Below are positions 9,094-19,600 of a stretch of 64,000 bases of DNA, piece by piece. The DNA comes from CAVRIA01 sp963721115 (lineage in GTDB: Bacteria; Desulfobacterota; Binatia; HRBIN30; CADEER01). Position 1 is the first letter of the stretch, and each line of letters starts with the position of its first letter. Both the position numbers and the translations under genes were made by a program. The stretch spans positions 186,001-250,000 of the forward strand of contig CAVRIA010000009.1 in assembly GCA_963721115.1 (NCBI GenBank), given 5' to 3'. Under the pieces are notes generated by a model. That model was not told the origin of the DNA. It did no database searches and saw nothing but the letters and a program-made list of their open reading frames with translations.

Positions 9094-9186
9094 GGGGCGG
9101 TTGTTGGTTGTTTGGTGTTGAGTGGTTGGTTGGCGAGCGGCCGAACTCTGACCAACAACGAACAACCCGACAACTCAGCAACCTCG
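9094..9186. repeat. Low-complexity GTTG/CAAC inverted element between convergent genes
   Basis: Between the two convergent stops the plus strand reads as runs of GGTTGTTGGTTG followed by a spacer and then CCAACAACGAACAACC, so the two halves can pair imperfectly. It may act as a bidirectional terminator. Closely similar 'CCAACAACTCAACAACC' text recurs at 51241-51277 and 51772-51806. Confidence 0.5.
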
Positions 9187-10134
9187 TCAAGCGAAGCGCA
9201 GCCTGGCGTGGGTTTCGCCGCAGGGGCACGGGGAGCGGTCGAGGGAGGCGGTGAGCCCGGTGTCGAGGCGGAGAGCGGCCAGAGTGCGCTTGAGCGTCGA
9301 GACGACGAGGCGTCCAGCGACGCCGTCGGGCAGCGGCCCGGAGCCGCGCGGGTCGAGGATCTCGACCGCGATGGTGTCCTCGGCGACGTGGAACCCGTCG
9401 CGCTGCGGGCACTCACCCGCCAGGAACGTGCAGGCCTGAGGCAGGGAGAAGACACGGCAGACGTCCGCCTCGGGCGGCGCGGAGAGCCGGTCGGCGTTGG
9501 CGGGCGTGAGGAGGACGAGGAGCGGCAGATCGCGCGGCGCGGTGGAGGACTGGCGCAGGAAAGCGTGTGAGGCGGCGTCCGCGATGAGGAGTTGCGGGCG
9601 GACGATCTCCCACACCTCCGTGGCGCGTTGCAGAGCGGCGTCGCTGGTGAGCGGGCCGACGGGAAGAGCGAGCGCGTCGAGCGCGTCGAGCGCGTCCGTG
9701 ACGGCCAGGGTTCCGGGCGCGATCAGGCCTCCGTCGAGGGAGTCCGAGCTGCGCCCGCGCGGCCGCAGGCCGGCGCGCCACAGGGCGCGGGCGCCGAGAA
9801 CCGCCTCATCGTCCAGGTCGGTGCGGCTCCACGCGATCGGCGTCGGTTGCGGAACCCCGGCGGTCGCCAGCCCGGCACGGATCAGATCGTCGCCCTCGAT
9901 GCGCAAGCGGCCGAAGGGGGGGTGTCCCACCACCTCGGTTGCGAACTCCTCGCCGCTCATGACCGGAAGAACCGCGAGCTCGTCGGTGGAGCCGCGGCGT
10001 CGCTCGGCGTAGATCGTTCCGGCGAGTCGCTCGATCACGGCGGCCACGGAGCGCTCGGTGAGCACGATGAGGCTCTCGGCGGAGAGCGTCTGGATCGCCG
10101 GATCGTGAAGCGCCTTGTCGTGCGAGGCTAACAT
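9187..10134 (-). CDS. PaaK-like (phenylacetate-CoA ligase family) protein with degenerate adenylation motif
   Basis: 315 residues from the ATG at 10134. The N-terminus HDPAIQTLSAESL matches the start of PaaK-like ligases. The middle (PQPTPIAWSRTDLDDEAVLGARALWRAGLRP) aligns with the segment after the ATP-binding loop, and the end (HVAEDTIAVEILDPRGSGPLPDGVAGRLVVST... CPCGETHARLRF) matches the C-terminal region. The usual SSGTTGKPT loop is replaced by AGLATAGVPQPTP and the family's Tyr-Gly-xx-Glu motif is not evident, so adenylate formation may be lost. The protein is shorter than PaaK (~430). A TetR-type operator overlaps the start codon (10126-10150). An upstream ATG at 10152 is possible but lies inside the operator. 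Confidence 0.7.
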   Translation of the reverse strand: MLASHDKALHDPAIQTLSAESLIVLTERSVAAVIERLAGTIYAERRRGSTDELAVLPVMSGEEFATEVVGHPPFGRLRIEGDDLIRAGLATAGVPQPTPIAWSRTDLDDEAVLGARALWRAGLRPRGRSSDSLDGGLIAPGTLAVTDALDALDALALPVGPLTSDAALQRATEVWEIVRPQLLIADAASHAFLRQSSTAPRDLPLLVLLTPANADRLSAPPEADVCRVFSLPQACTFLAGECPQRDGFHVAEDTIAVEILDPRGSGPLPDGVAGRLVVSTLKRTLAALRLDTGLTASLDRSPCPCGETHARLRFA

Positions 10135-10150
10135 GTGTTGGCTCGCTAAC
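10126..10150. promoter_or_regulatory. Palindromic TetR-type operator (site 2)
   Basis: GGCTAAC-ATGT-GTTGGC followed by TC and a third half-site GCTAAC. This is the same layout as site 1 at 4691-4716 (GGCTAAC-N4-GTTAGC-CTC-GCTAAC), with one substitution in the second arm. It overlaps the two candidate ATG codons (10134, 10152) of the leftward PaaK-like gene, so binding would block initiation of transcription or elongation there. Confidence 0.65.
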
Positions 10151-10278
10151 ATCGCCGGCAACCGGCTGCAAGCGACGGCGAGAACGAAACCGTGCAGGGT
10201 GAGCTGGTGAGCCAGTGAGCCGGTGACGGGCCGTTCGGAGCCTGCTGCCGCGGTGGCGCACCCGCACACCGTATCCGC

Positions 10279-10773
10279 TCACCCGCCTCCCAGCTCCCGG
10301 TAGGCGCGCTGGATCTCCAGCGTCTTGCGGTGGGCGACCTCCTGCAGCTCCTCGCCGAGGTCGTTCACCCGGTCGGGGTGGTAACGCTTCATCTGCTCGC
10401 GATAGGCGTGCGTGATCTCGGCGCGCGAGGCGCCGCGTCGCACTCCCAGGACGCCATACGGGTCCCACGGCGGCGCGGTCTCGGCCCGCTCGGAGGTCGG
10501 GCGCGGACCGGCGGAGGCGCGCGGGCGCGTCTGCTGCAAGTGGCGGCGCACCCACCAACCGATGGCGACGAGGGCGAACAGGTCGTCGAGATAGCCGACC
10601 GGTCCGACGAAGTCGGGAATCAGGTCGATCGGCGAGCGTAGATAGAGCAAGCCGAGCAGGATCGCGAGGACCGGCACGGCCCAGCGGTTCAGGATATTCT
10701 TCGCGCTTCTCGGGCCGCGCCAGGCGAGGTAGAGCCCTACCGCGAGCGCGACGAACAACAGGAGCCCGATCAT
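10279..10773 (-). CDS. Membrane J-domain protein (DUF1232 + DnaJ)
   Basis: 164 residues. There is an N-terminal transmembrane helix (residues 1-17), then a DUF1232 segment (AVPVLAILLGLLYLRSPIDLIPDFVGPVGYLDDLFALVAIGWWV, with the family's S-P-x-D-L-I-P-D motif), a linker, and a C-terminal J-domain (DPYGVLGVRRGASRAEITHAYREQMKRYHPDRV) with intact HPD. J-domains stimulate DnaK ATPase; here the co-chaperone would be membrane-tethered. It lies upstream of the PaaK-like gene on the same strand, but the operator in between suggests separate control. Confidence 0.88.
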   Translation of the reverse strand: MIGLLLFVALAVGLYLAWRGPRSAKNILNRWAVPVLAILLGLLYLRSPIDLIPDFVGPVGYLDDLFALVAIGWWVRRHLQQTRPRASAGPRPTSERAETAPPWDPYGVLGVRRGASRAEITHAYREQMKRYHPDRVNDLGEELQEVAHRKTLEIQRAYRELGGG

Positions 10774-10901
10774 GGTGCCTGGCCCATCGAGCGGAGCTTA
10801 ACCTTCCTCGTGCAGGGATTCCACGCCGTGAAGGCCCCTGGTGTGCTTCGCAGCGCGCCGCGGAGGTCGCGTTCCGCCGGGGGCCGCGCTACGAGGGACT
10901 C

Positions 10902-11333
10902 ATGCCTCCCGTCTCTGCAGGCTGCCTGGTCACGCGCGACGGCGCCGATGGGTTCGAGGTGTTGTTGACGCATGCGCGCGGCGCCACCTTCCGCCGCCCC
11001 CTGTTTGGCATTCCCAAGGGGTTGATCGAGGCGGACGAGGAGCCACAGGCGGCGGCGCGGCGCGAGACGGAAGAAGAGACCGGTCTGCGGGTGCGCATCC
11101 GAGCCGCGCTCGGCACCGTGAAGCAGAAATCCGGCAAGGTCGTGCACGCCTTCTGGGCGACGGTGGAGTCCGACAGCGAGGCGGCGATCGACGACAAGGG
11201 CCGTTGTGCGACGCCGGACGGCGAGAACGACGTGTGCCGCTTCTATCCGCTGGAGAAGGCGCGGGAGTTGATGATCCCCGCCCAGCGCGAGCTTCTCGAC
11301 CGCCTGCGAGAGGCGATGACGAAGGGCGGGTGA
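10902..11333 (+). CDS. Nudix hydrolase
   Basis: 143 residues with a complete Nudix box at residues ~40-62 (GLIEADEEPQAAARRETEEETGL, i.e. G-x5-E-x7-R-E-x-x-E-E-x-G-L). Short-length Nudix enzymes hydrolyse nucleoside diphosphates linked to other groups (house-cleaning of damaged nucleotides, dinucleoside polyphosphates). The domain order and size resemble small (di)nucleoside polyphosphate hydrolases, but the substrate cannot be assigned. It is divergent from the J-domain gene and monocistronic. Confidence 0.88.
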   Translation: MPPVSAGCLVTRDGADGFEVLLTHARGATFRRPLFGIPKGLIEADEEPQAAARRETEEETGLRVRIRAALGTVKQKSGKVVHAFWATVESDSEAAIDDKGRCATPDGENDVCRFYPLEKARELMIPAQRELLDRLREAMTKGG

Positions 11334-11513
11334 GGTTCGTATCCGTGTCTCGCTCCCCGGCGTCTTGCGGTTGACGCCGCCCGACGGTGGCTCGTAGAAG
11401 GAGTGAATTCCCATTTCCAGGGGATCGTGAGGCCCCGCGGGCTCTGCTCGCGGGGCCGAGCCCATCGGAGTGCGAAGCGCGCACGGGGGCGAATTCCCAA
11501 AGGAGGAGAGCGC

Positions 11514-12539
11514 ATGCGATTCGGTTTGAACGCGGGATACTCGGGCGCCCGGATGTCCCTCAACATGGGGTTGATCAAGGAGGCCGACCAGCTCGGCTTC
11601 CACTCGGTGTGGACGGCGGAGGCCTACGGCTCCGACGCGGTGACGCCGGTGGCGTGGATCGCGGCGCAGACCGAACGCATTCACGTCGGCACCGGCATCA
11701 TGCAGATGCCGGCGCGCACGCCGGCGATGACCGCCATGACGGCGACCACGCTCGACCAGCTCTCCGGGGGGCGCTTCCTGCTCGGCCTCGGCGCCTCCGG
11801 GCCGCAGGTCGTCGAGGGGTGGCACGGTGTTCCCTACGGCAAGCCGATGAAGCGGATGCGGGAGTACATCGAGATCCTGCGCGCCATCTGGGCGCGCGAG
11901 AAGCCGCTCGAGCACAGCGGCGAGCACTATCAGATTCCGTATCGTGGGGAGGGCGCGACGGGCCTGGGCAAGCCGTTGAAGAGCATCCTGCACGGCCGCC
12001 AGATTCCGATCTACGTCGCCGCGGTCGGACCCAAGAGCGTCGCCCAGGCGGCGGAGATCGCCGACGGCTGGCTGCCGATCTTCTTCTCGCCCTACCGGGC
12101 GCCGCAGGTCTACCGCGAATCGCTCGAGGAAGGGTTCCGAAAGGCGGGGGGCGGCAAGGACCTCAGCCGCTTCGATATTGCCGCCGGCCCGACGGTCATC
12201 ATCGGCGACGACGTCGCCGCCTGCCTGCAGTTCATCAAGCCGGTCCTGGCCCTCTACATCGGCGGGATGGGGGCGCGCGGCAAGAACTTCTACAACGACC
12301 TGGCCTGCCGCTACGGGTTCGAGGAAGCGGCCGCGAAGATCCAGGACCTCTATCTCGACGGGAAGAAGAACGAGGCCGCCGCGGCGGTCCCCGATCAGCT
12401 CGCCGACGAGGTCTCCCTGGTCGGCCCGGTGGAGCGCATTCGCGACCGCCTGGCGCCGTGGCGCGAGTCGGGCGTGACGACCATGATCTGCGGCCTGCAG
12501 CAGCCCGAGGTGCTGCGGCTCCTGGCGGAGTGCCAATAG
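11514..12539 (+). CDS. LLM-class F420-dependent oxidoreductase
   Basis: 341 residues with the luciferase-like TIM-barrel pattern: MRFGLNAGY..., EADQLGFHSVWTAEAYGSDAV, RIHVGTGIMQMPARTPAMTAMTATTLDQLSGGRFLLGLGASGPQVVEGWHG, PIYVAAVGPKSVAQAAEIADGWLP. The overall pattern is like the Rv3520c-type F420 oxidoreductases rather than FMN luciferases. A strong Shine-Dalgarno AAAGGAGGAG (11499-11508) decides the ATG at 11514. The substrate is unknown. The peroxiredoxin follows 114 bp downstream in the same direction. Confidence 0.9.
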   Translation: MRFGLNAGYSGARMSLNMGLIKEADQLGFHSVWTAEAYGSDAVTPVAWIAAQTERIHVGTGIMQMPARTPAMTAMTATTLDQLSGGRFLLGLGASGPQVVEGWHGVPYGKPMKRMREYIEILRAIWAREKPLEHSGEHYQIPYRGEGATGLGKPLKSILHGRQIPIYVAAVGPKSVAQAAEIADGWLPIFFSPYRAPQVYRESLEEGFRKAGGGKDLSRFDIAAGPTVIIGDDVAACLQFIKPVLALYIGGMGARGKNFYNDLACRYGFEEAAAKIQDLYLDGKKNEAAAAVPDQLADEVSLVGPVERIRDRLAPWRESGVTTMICGLQQPEVLRLLAECQ

Positions 12540-12653
12540 GAGACGCGGCCGGCGCCCCGTGGGCCCGGTTGATCGCCGCCGGGGGGGCAGGTAAACAGAG
12601 AGCGATCTGTTTCGATCACCCGTCAACCACTCATTCGCTCAGGAGGGACGAAC

Positions 12654-13139
12654 ATGGCGATCAAAGCCGGGGATACGATTCCGTCCGATATCAAGTTGAA
12701 GGAAATGGGGGACAGCGGACCCAAGGACGTCACTACGGGGGAGCTCTTCAAGGGCAGGAAGGTGGTGCTGTTCGCGGTGCCGGGGGCGTTCACGCCGACG
12801 TGCTCGATGAAGCACCTGCCCGGCTTCGTGGAGCAGGCGGCCGCCATCAAGGCCAAGGGCGTCGACGAGATCGTCTGCCTCTCCGTCAACGACGCTTTCG
12901 TCATGGGGGCATGGGGACAGAACCAGAAGGCGGGCGGCAAGGTACGCATGGTCGCCGACGGCAATGCGGAGTTCAGCAAGGCGGTGGGGCTGACCATGGA
13001 CGGCTCCGGCTTCGGCATGGGAACGCGCTCGCAGCGCTACGCCATGATCGTCGACGACGGCAAGGTGAAGGAGCTGCTGGTGGAGTCGGGGCCCGGCCTC
13101 TCCGCTTCCAGCGCCGAGTCCATTCTCGGCAAGCTGTAA
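12654..13139 (+). CDS. Peroxiredoxin (Prx5/AhpE-like redoxin)
   Basis: 161 residues. The peroxidatic motif PGAFTPTCSMKHLPGF (residues ~43-58) is the Prx5 signature, with the reactive Cys at the T-C step; the CLSVNDAFVMGAWG segment and the GMGTRSQRYAMIVDDGKVKEL strand pair are also typical. Prx5-type enzymes reduce H2O2 and organic peroxides in the cytosol, using thioredoxin or glutaredoxin. An AGGAGG Shine-Dalgarno sequence precedes the ATG. It is downstream of the LLM oxidoreductase, possibly co-transcribed. Confidence 0.92.
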   Translation: MAIKAGDTIPSDIKLKEMGDSGPKDVTTGELFKGRKVVLFAVPGAFTPTCSMKHLPGFVEQAAAIKAKGVDEIVCLSVNDAFVMGAWGQNQKAGGKVRMVADGNAEFSKAVGLTMDGSGFGMGTRSQRYAMIVDDGKVKELLVESGPGLSASSAESILGKL

Positions 13140-13206
13140 GACCTCCCCTGGACGATGCGGAGGCCGGAGAGAGCGCTCTCCGGTCTCTCCCGCCCCAAGA
13201 CCAATC

Positions 13207-13533
13207 GTGCAGCCGCGAAGACACCCCTGGCGCAACACCATGGTGACGCTGGCGTTTCTCCTGCCGGTCGTCGGTGTGGTGGTGTACTCGAGCTTTCACG
13301 TCAGCGACTACGAGTGCGAGGTCTGTATGGACTTCGAGGGCGGGCACGCGTGCCGCAAGGTGACCGGCAAGACCAAGATGGAGGTTCTGCGCAGCGCCAC
13401 CGACAACGCCTGCGCCCTCCTGGCCTCGGGGGTCACCGACACCTTGCGCTGTACGCGTACGACGCCGACCAAGGCCGAGTGCCGGAGACTGGTCGGCGAG
13501 CCCTCCGACCGCCCGACGCTCGGTCCCGGCTGA
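13207..13533 (+). CDS. Small membrane-anchored hypothetical protein
   Basis: 108 residues: a positively charged N-terminus, one transmembrane helix (TLAFLLPVVGVVVYSSF), then a soluble part with paired cysteines (YECEVCMDFEGGHACRKV... DNACALLASGVTDTLRCTRTTPTKAECRR). The spaced Cys residues suggest disulfides in the periplasm. I do not recognise a named family. It starts 67 bp after the peroxiredoxin in the same direction. Confidence 0.6.
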   Translation: MQPRRHPWRNTMVTLAFLLPVVGVVVYSSFHVSDYECEVCMDFEGGHACRKVTGKTKMEVLRSATDNACALLASGVTDTLRCTRTTPTKAECRRLVGEPSDRPTLGPG

Positions 13534-13667
13534 ACGGGTTTCCGCTCGACTCGGCCGGCCAGCCGCCCTGCGTGCCGAGGCGCGGCGTTCGGTGCGACGC
13601 TGCGACGAACCGACGCCGGCGCGAACGGTTCGGGCGGGAGCTCGATCGAGCCCCCGCCCGCGATCAC

Positions 13668-16600
13668 TCAGTTGCGCACCTCGACGCTCTTGCTCACCTC
13701 GTCGTGGCGGCCGTCCTCGGCGCTGACACGCGCCGTGAAGTCGAGCGACGTGCCATTGGGCAGCGTGTCCGGAACCTGGTGCGTCGTCTTGATCGACAGG
13801 TTTCCGGGGCCCTTGACGGTCGGGAAGATCCACGTCCAGCGCGTCTTGCCATCGACCGTCTGCTGGGACGACGGGGGCGGGAACGTCTGACTCCCTAGGA
13901 TGTCGACCCCGAGCGGCCCATCCAGGGTCACCGTGACGTTCTTGGCGTCTCCTCGCGCGCCGTTGGTGACGCTGATCGTCGACTTGAGCTTGCTGCCGGC
14001 GACCACGCGCTTCACGGTGGTCAGAGCGACCTGCAATTTACCCGGGTTGTTGGTCGAGCCGGCGCGAATGCTGCCGACGAACGAAGCCTGGGCGAAGTTG
14101 CCGCCGTCGTCGACCACCGTGGCGGTGTCCGTCAGGCCGCTGCCGCCCGTCGCTTGCGGGCCGATCTCGGCTTGGATGACGATCAACTTCGAGGCGCCCG
14201 ACGGCAGCGACGCGAACTTGTAGGTGAGCTGGTTGCCGACGGTCGTGGTCGGCGGCGGTGAGGACTCCAGGAACTGGAGCGCGCTCGGCAGCGTGTTCGT
14301 GATCGTGACGTTGGACGTATCGGCGACGCCGATGTTGCGGAGCTTGATCAGGTAGACGACCGTGCTCACCACGCCGATGCGCAGATTGCGGGGTGCTCCC
14401 GTCAGGCTGAGCTGGTACGGCGATCCCGCGTGGCCGGTGGAGAACAGCGTGACCTCGGCGGCGCTGGCCACCTGGCCGCTCGAGTCGACGACCCAGGCCC
14501 GCAACGGGAGCAGGTCGCCGTCCTGTACGACCGTATCGTCGATGTCGAAGGCGGCGAAGATACGGTCCGCGGTCGTCGCGGGCAGATTCCCGATGGTCCA
14601 CGACAGCGCGTCGCCGCCGTCCTCGGCCGGGCTCGAGAAGTCGAAGATCAGCCCTGGGTCGGCGTTGGCATAGACGACCACACCGTCGAGGTCATTGTCG
14701 CTGAGGTTCGCGAAGGTGATCGCATACACCACCTGTTCGTCCAGACCCACTGGGTCGGGCAGGTCGTCCATCTGCATGCTGAGCACCTTCGGACCGACGA
14801 CGACGGTGTCTTCGTACGCGCGCGCCGAGAGGCCGGAAGCGTCCTCCACGGTGGCGAAGTTGCTCAGCAGGCTGCCCGGCTCGGCGGTGCCCTTCACCTC
14901 CGCGTCGATCATGATCGTGCGCGTCGAAGCCGCCGGCAGGAACGGGATGGACCAGCGATCGTTGGTCCCGAAGTCCGCCGGCGGGGTCGACGATTGGATG
15001 ATCAGATTGGGGTCGAAGAGCTCGCGGACGACGAGGCCGTTCATGGCGCGCGGACTCCGGTTGGCGACGTTGATCGTGTAGCTCAGGGTCGTTCCGGGCT
15101 CGACGCCGTCCGGCTCGTCCACCTTGACCAGCGAGAGGTCGATCTCGTTCTCTACGGTGGTCGTCACGTCGGGGCCCGTCTCCGTCGTCGGCGGCAACAC
15201 GGCATCGATGGTGTATCCGGTGAAGACCAGGATGGTTCCCGGCGCCAGGCCGGTATCGACGCGCACGGTCATGGTGACCACGCCGCCGCCGCTCTCCGCG
15301 ATGTCGACGACGTCCCAGGAGACCGCGCCGGTGCCGCCGGTTCCCGGATCGGTGGTCGCGGGGGGATTGGCGGACTCGAACGTGGTCCCCGCCGGTGTCG
15401 TCGCGTTGATCGTGATCATGCTCGCCTTGCCGCCGGCGTTGGCGTACGTGATCGTGTAGGTGATCAGGTCGTCCTCGAGGACGGGATCCTTGCTCACCAC
15501 CGCCGAGATGCTGAGCTTCGGCGGCAACGGCGTCGGCGTGAACGTCGGCGTCTCGGTCGGGGTCGCCGTCGGCGTGAAGGTCGGCGTCTCGGTCGGGGTG
15601 TCGGTCGGGGTCGCCGTCGGGGTGTCGGTCGGCGTCTCGGTGGGGGTCAGAGACGGGGTCTCCGTCACGGTCGGGGTGTTACTGGGCGTCGAGGTCGCGA
15701 CCACCAGGGACACCGTGATCGAACCGTCGTTCCCGGTCACGAAGGGCAGGAACATGGCGTCCGGATCCTGGGCGATCTGATTGGTGTTGACGAGGGAGTA
15801 GGTGCCCGGCAGCGTGCTGCCCAGGATCGTGAAGCGGCAGGTGTAGAGCAGGCCGTCGGGGATGGCGCTGTTGTTCACCGGCGGCCCCTGGACGAAGACG
15901 CGCAGGACCTTCATCGGATCGAGCGGATTGGAGGTGGCCGGGAAGACGCCGGCCGACAGGCTCTTGTTCAGGTCCGGGTTCACGGTGCAGTCCGTCGGTT
16001 GGATGTCCACCTTGCTCGAGTCGAAGGTGATGTCATTGCCGGTGCCCGCGACCATGAATCCGCCGGTGGTGAGCGTCGCCGGGATGTCGACCTGGGTCCC
16101 CGCCAGGCCGATCTTGCTTCCCATGTCGATCAGGACGCTGATCGGAGTCTGGGTCACGGTCGGCGTCTCCGTCACGGTCGGCGTGATCGTGGGCGTGTCC
16201 GTCGGCGTGTCGGTCGGGGTGACCGTCGGCGTCTCGGTCGGCGTGTCCGTCGGCGTGAACGTCGGCGTGATCGTCGGCGTCTCGGTCGGCGTGGCCGAGG
16301 GGCCCACCAAGGTGACGTTGATGGAGCCATCCATGCCGAGGACACGGCTCAGGGGCATCGCGTCGGGATCGAACGCGATCTGGTTCGAGTTGGTGAGGAC
16401 GTACGTTCCGGGCAGCGTGCCCCCGTTCACGGAGAACGTGCAGGTGTAGAGCGGACCGTCGGGAATGGCGCTGGTGTTGATCGGCGGCCCCTGCACGAAC
16501 ACCCGTACGACCTTCATCGGATCTCCCGGAGCACTGACGACGTCGGCGGAGACAACCTTGTTGATGCCCGGGTTGACCACGCAGTCGGTCGGCTGCAGGT

Positions 16601-19600
16601 CGACCTTGGTCGGATCGAAGGAGATGTCGTTGCCCGTCGCCGCCACCATCAGGCCGGAGGTGGTCAGAGTGGCCGTGATGCCGATCGTGCTTCCCGCCAG
16701 CGTCGTGCCGGAGCCGAGGTCGATGTGAACGGTCAGTGGGGTCTGGGTCACCGTCGGCGTTTCGGTCGGCGTGTCCGTCGGCGTCGCGGTCGGGGTGATC
16801 GTCGGCGTCGAGGTGTCGGTGAAGGTCGGCGTCACCGTCGGGGTCTCGGTCGGGGTGTCGGTCGGGGTGTCGGTCGGCGTGAACGTCGGCGTGTCGGTCG
16901 GCGTGAAGGTCGGCGTCACCGTCGGCGTCACCGTCGGGGTATTCGTGGGCGTATTCGTCGGCGTGAACGTCGGCGTGTCGGTCGGTGTGAACGTCGGCGT
17001 CACGGTCGGCGTGTCGGTCGGTGTGAACGTCGGCGTCACGGTCGGCGTGACGGTCGGCGTGTTCGTCGGCGTCGCGGTCGGGGTGATCGTCGGCGTGTTG
17101 GTCGGTGTCACCGACGGGCCGACCAGGCTCACCAAGATCGATCCGTTCGCGCCGACGACGGGGCTCAGGAACATGCCGTCCGGGTCGACGGCGATCTGGT
17201 TCTGGTTCATCAGCGGATACGTTCCGGGCGACGTACCGCCCTTGATGCTGAAGGTGCAGGTGTAGATCAGGCCGTCGGGCATCGGGTTCGTATTGGCCGG
17301 CGGCCCCTGGATGAAGACGCGGACGACCTTCGTCGGGTCTCCCGGGGCGCTGACGACGTCGGCGGAGAGAATCTTGTTGAGGCTCGGGTTGACCACGCAA
17401 TCCGTCGGCTGCAGGTCGACCTTCGTCGGGTCGAAGGCGATGTCGTTGCCCGTGGCCGACACCATCAGACCCGAAGTGGTCAGGGTGACGGGAATGTTCA
17501 CCGTCCCCCCGGCCAGGCCGCTGCCCGTCCCGAGATCGATGTGAACGGTCAGCGGCGTGCTGGTGACCGTCGGCGTCTGCGTCGGGGTGTCCGTCGGGGT
17601 GGCGGTCGGCGTGATCGTCGGCGTCGACGTGATGGTGAACGTCGGCGTCGCCGTCGGCGTGTCGGTCGGGGTACGCGTCGGCGTGTTGGTCGGCGTGTTG
17701 GTCGGCGTGCTCGTCGGTGTATTCGTCGGTGTATTCGTCGGTGTCGACGTCGGCGTGAACGTCGCCGTCGGGGTGTTGGTCGGCGTCTGCGTCGGCGTCG
17801 CCGTCGGCGTATTGGTCGGGGTGCTGGTCGGTGTATTCGTCGGCGTGAACGTCGGCGTAAATGTCGCCGTCGGCGTGTTGGTCGGTGTCTGCGTCGGCGT
17901 CGAGGTCGGCGTATTGGTCGGCGTGTTCGTCGGCGTGTTCGTCGGCGTATCCGTGGGTGTGCTCGTGGCCGTCGCCGTCGGTGTGCTCGGCGGTGTCCCC
18001 GTCGGAGTGGCGGTGAACGTCGCCGTCGGTGTGCTGGTCGGGGTCGAGGTCGGCGTATCGGTCGGCGTGGACGTCGGGGTGTTGGTCGGGGTCGCCGTGG
18101 GCGTGTTCGTCGGCGTGCTGGTCGGGGTCGAGGTCGGCGTATCGGTCGGCGTGGACGTCGGAGTGTTGGTCGGGGTCGCCGTGGGCGTGTTCGTCGGGGT
18201 GTTGGTCGGGGTCCCGGTCGGAGTCGACGTCGGCGTCACCGTCGGCGTCGCCGTCGGTGTGGAGGTCGGGGTGATCGTCGGCGTGCTGGTCGGCGTCACC
18301 GACGGACCGATCAGGGTCACCATGATCGATCCGTTCGTACCGACGACGGGGCTGAGGTTCATGCCGTTCGGATCGACGGCGATCTCGGTCATGTTGGTGA
18401 GCGTATACGTTCCGGGCGACGTGCCGCCCTTGATGCTGAAGGTGCAGGTATAGATCAGGCCGTCGGGCATCGGGTTCGTATTGCTCGGCGGTCCCTGGAC
18501 GAAGACGCGGACGACCTTCGTCGGATCGCCGGGATTGCTGACGACGTCGGCGGAGAGGATCTTGTTGATGCTCGGGTTGACCACGCAATCGGTCGGCTGC
18601 AGGTCGACCTTCGTCGGGTCGAAGGCGATGTCGTTGCCGGTGGCCGACACCATCTGACCCGAGCTGGTCAAGGTGACGGGGATGTTCACCGTCCCCCCGG
18701 CCAGTCCCGTGCCCGTCCCGAGGTCGATGTGGACGATTTGCGGCGTGTTGGTGACCGTCGGCGTCTGCGTCGGGGTGTTCGTCGGTGTGGCGGTCGCGGT
18801 GATGGTCGGCGTCGACGTGATCGTGAACGTCGGCGTCACCGTCGGCGTGTCGGTCGGCGTGCTGGTCGGCGTGCTGGTCGGCGTGCTGGTCGGCGTGTTG
18901 GTCGGTGTGCTGGTCGGCGTGACCGTCGGTGTCGACGTAGGCGTGAATGTCGCCGTCGGGGTGCTGGTCGGCGTGAATGTCGGCGTGGCGGTCGGGGTAT
19001 TGGTCGGCGTGAACGTAGGCGTCACCGTCGGTGTGTCCGTCGGTGTGCTCGTGGCCGTCGCCGTCGATGTGCTCGGCGGTGTTCCCGTCGGGGTGACGGT
19101 GAACGTCGCCGTCGGGGTGCTGGTCGGCGTCACCGTCGGCGTATCGGTCGGCGTGAATGTCGGCGTGGACGTCGGGGTGCTGGTCGGTGTCGCCGTCGGT
19201 GTCGACGTGTCCGTCGGCGTCGCTGTCGGTGTCCGGGTCGGCGTCGTGGTCGGCGTATTGGTCGGTGTGGACGTCGGCGTGCTGGTCGGGGTGAAGGTCG
19301 GAGTGCTCGTGACGGTCGGTGTATTCGTCACCGTCGCCGTTGCCGTCGGCGTGCGCGTCTCGGTCGGCGTGAACGTCGGCGTCGCCGTCGGCGTGATCGT
19401 CGGCGTCCGGGTCGGCGTTCCGGTGGGACCGACCAGGGTCACCAGGATCGAGCCGTTGCTGCCGACCACGGGGCTGAGGTCCAACCCGTTCGGATCCTGG
19501 GCGAGCTCATTGGAGTTGGTGAGGACGTAGAGACTCGGAAGGGCGCTTCCCAGCACCTGGACGGTGCAGGTGTACAGCGGTCCGTCCGGCATCGGGCTGG

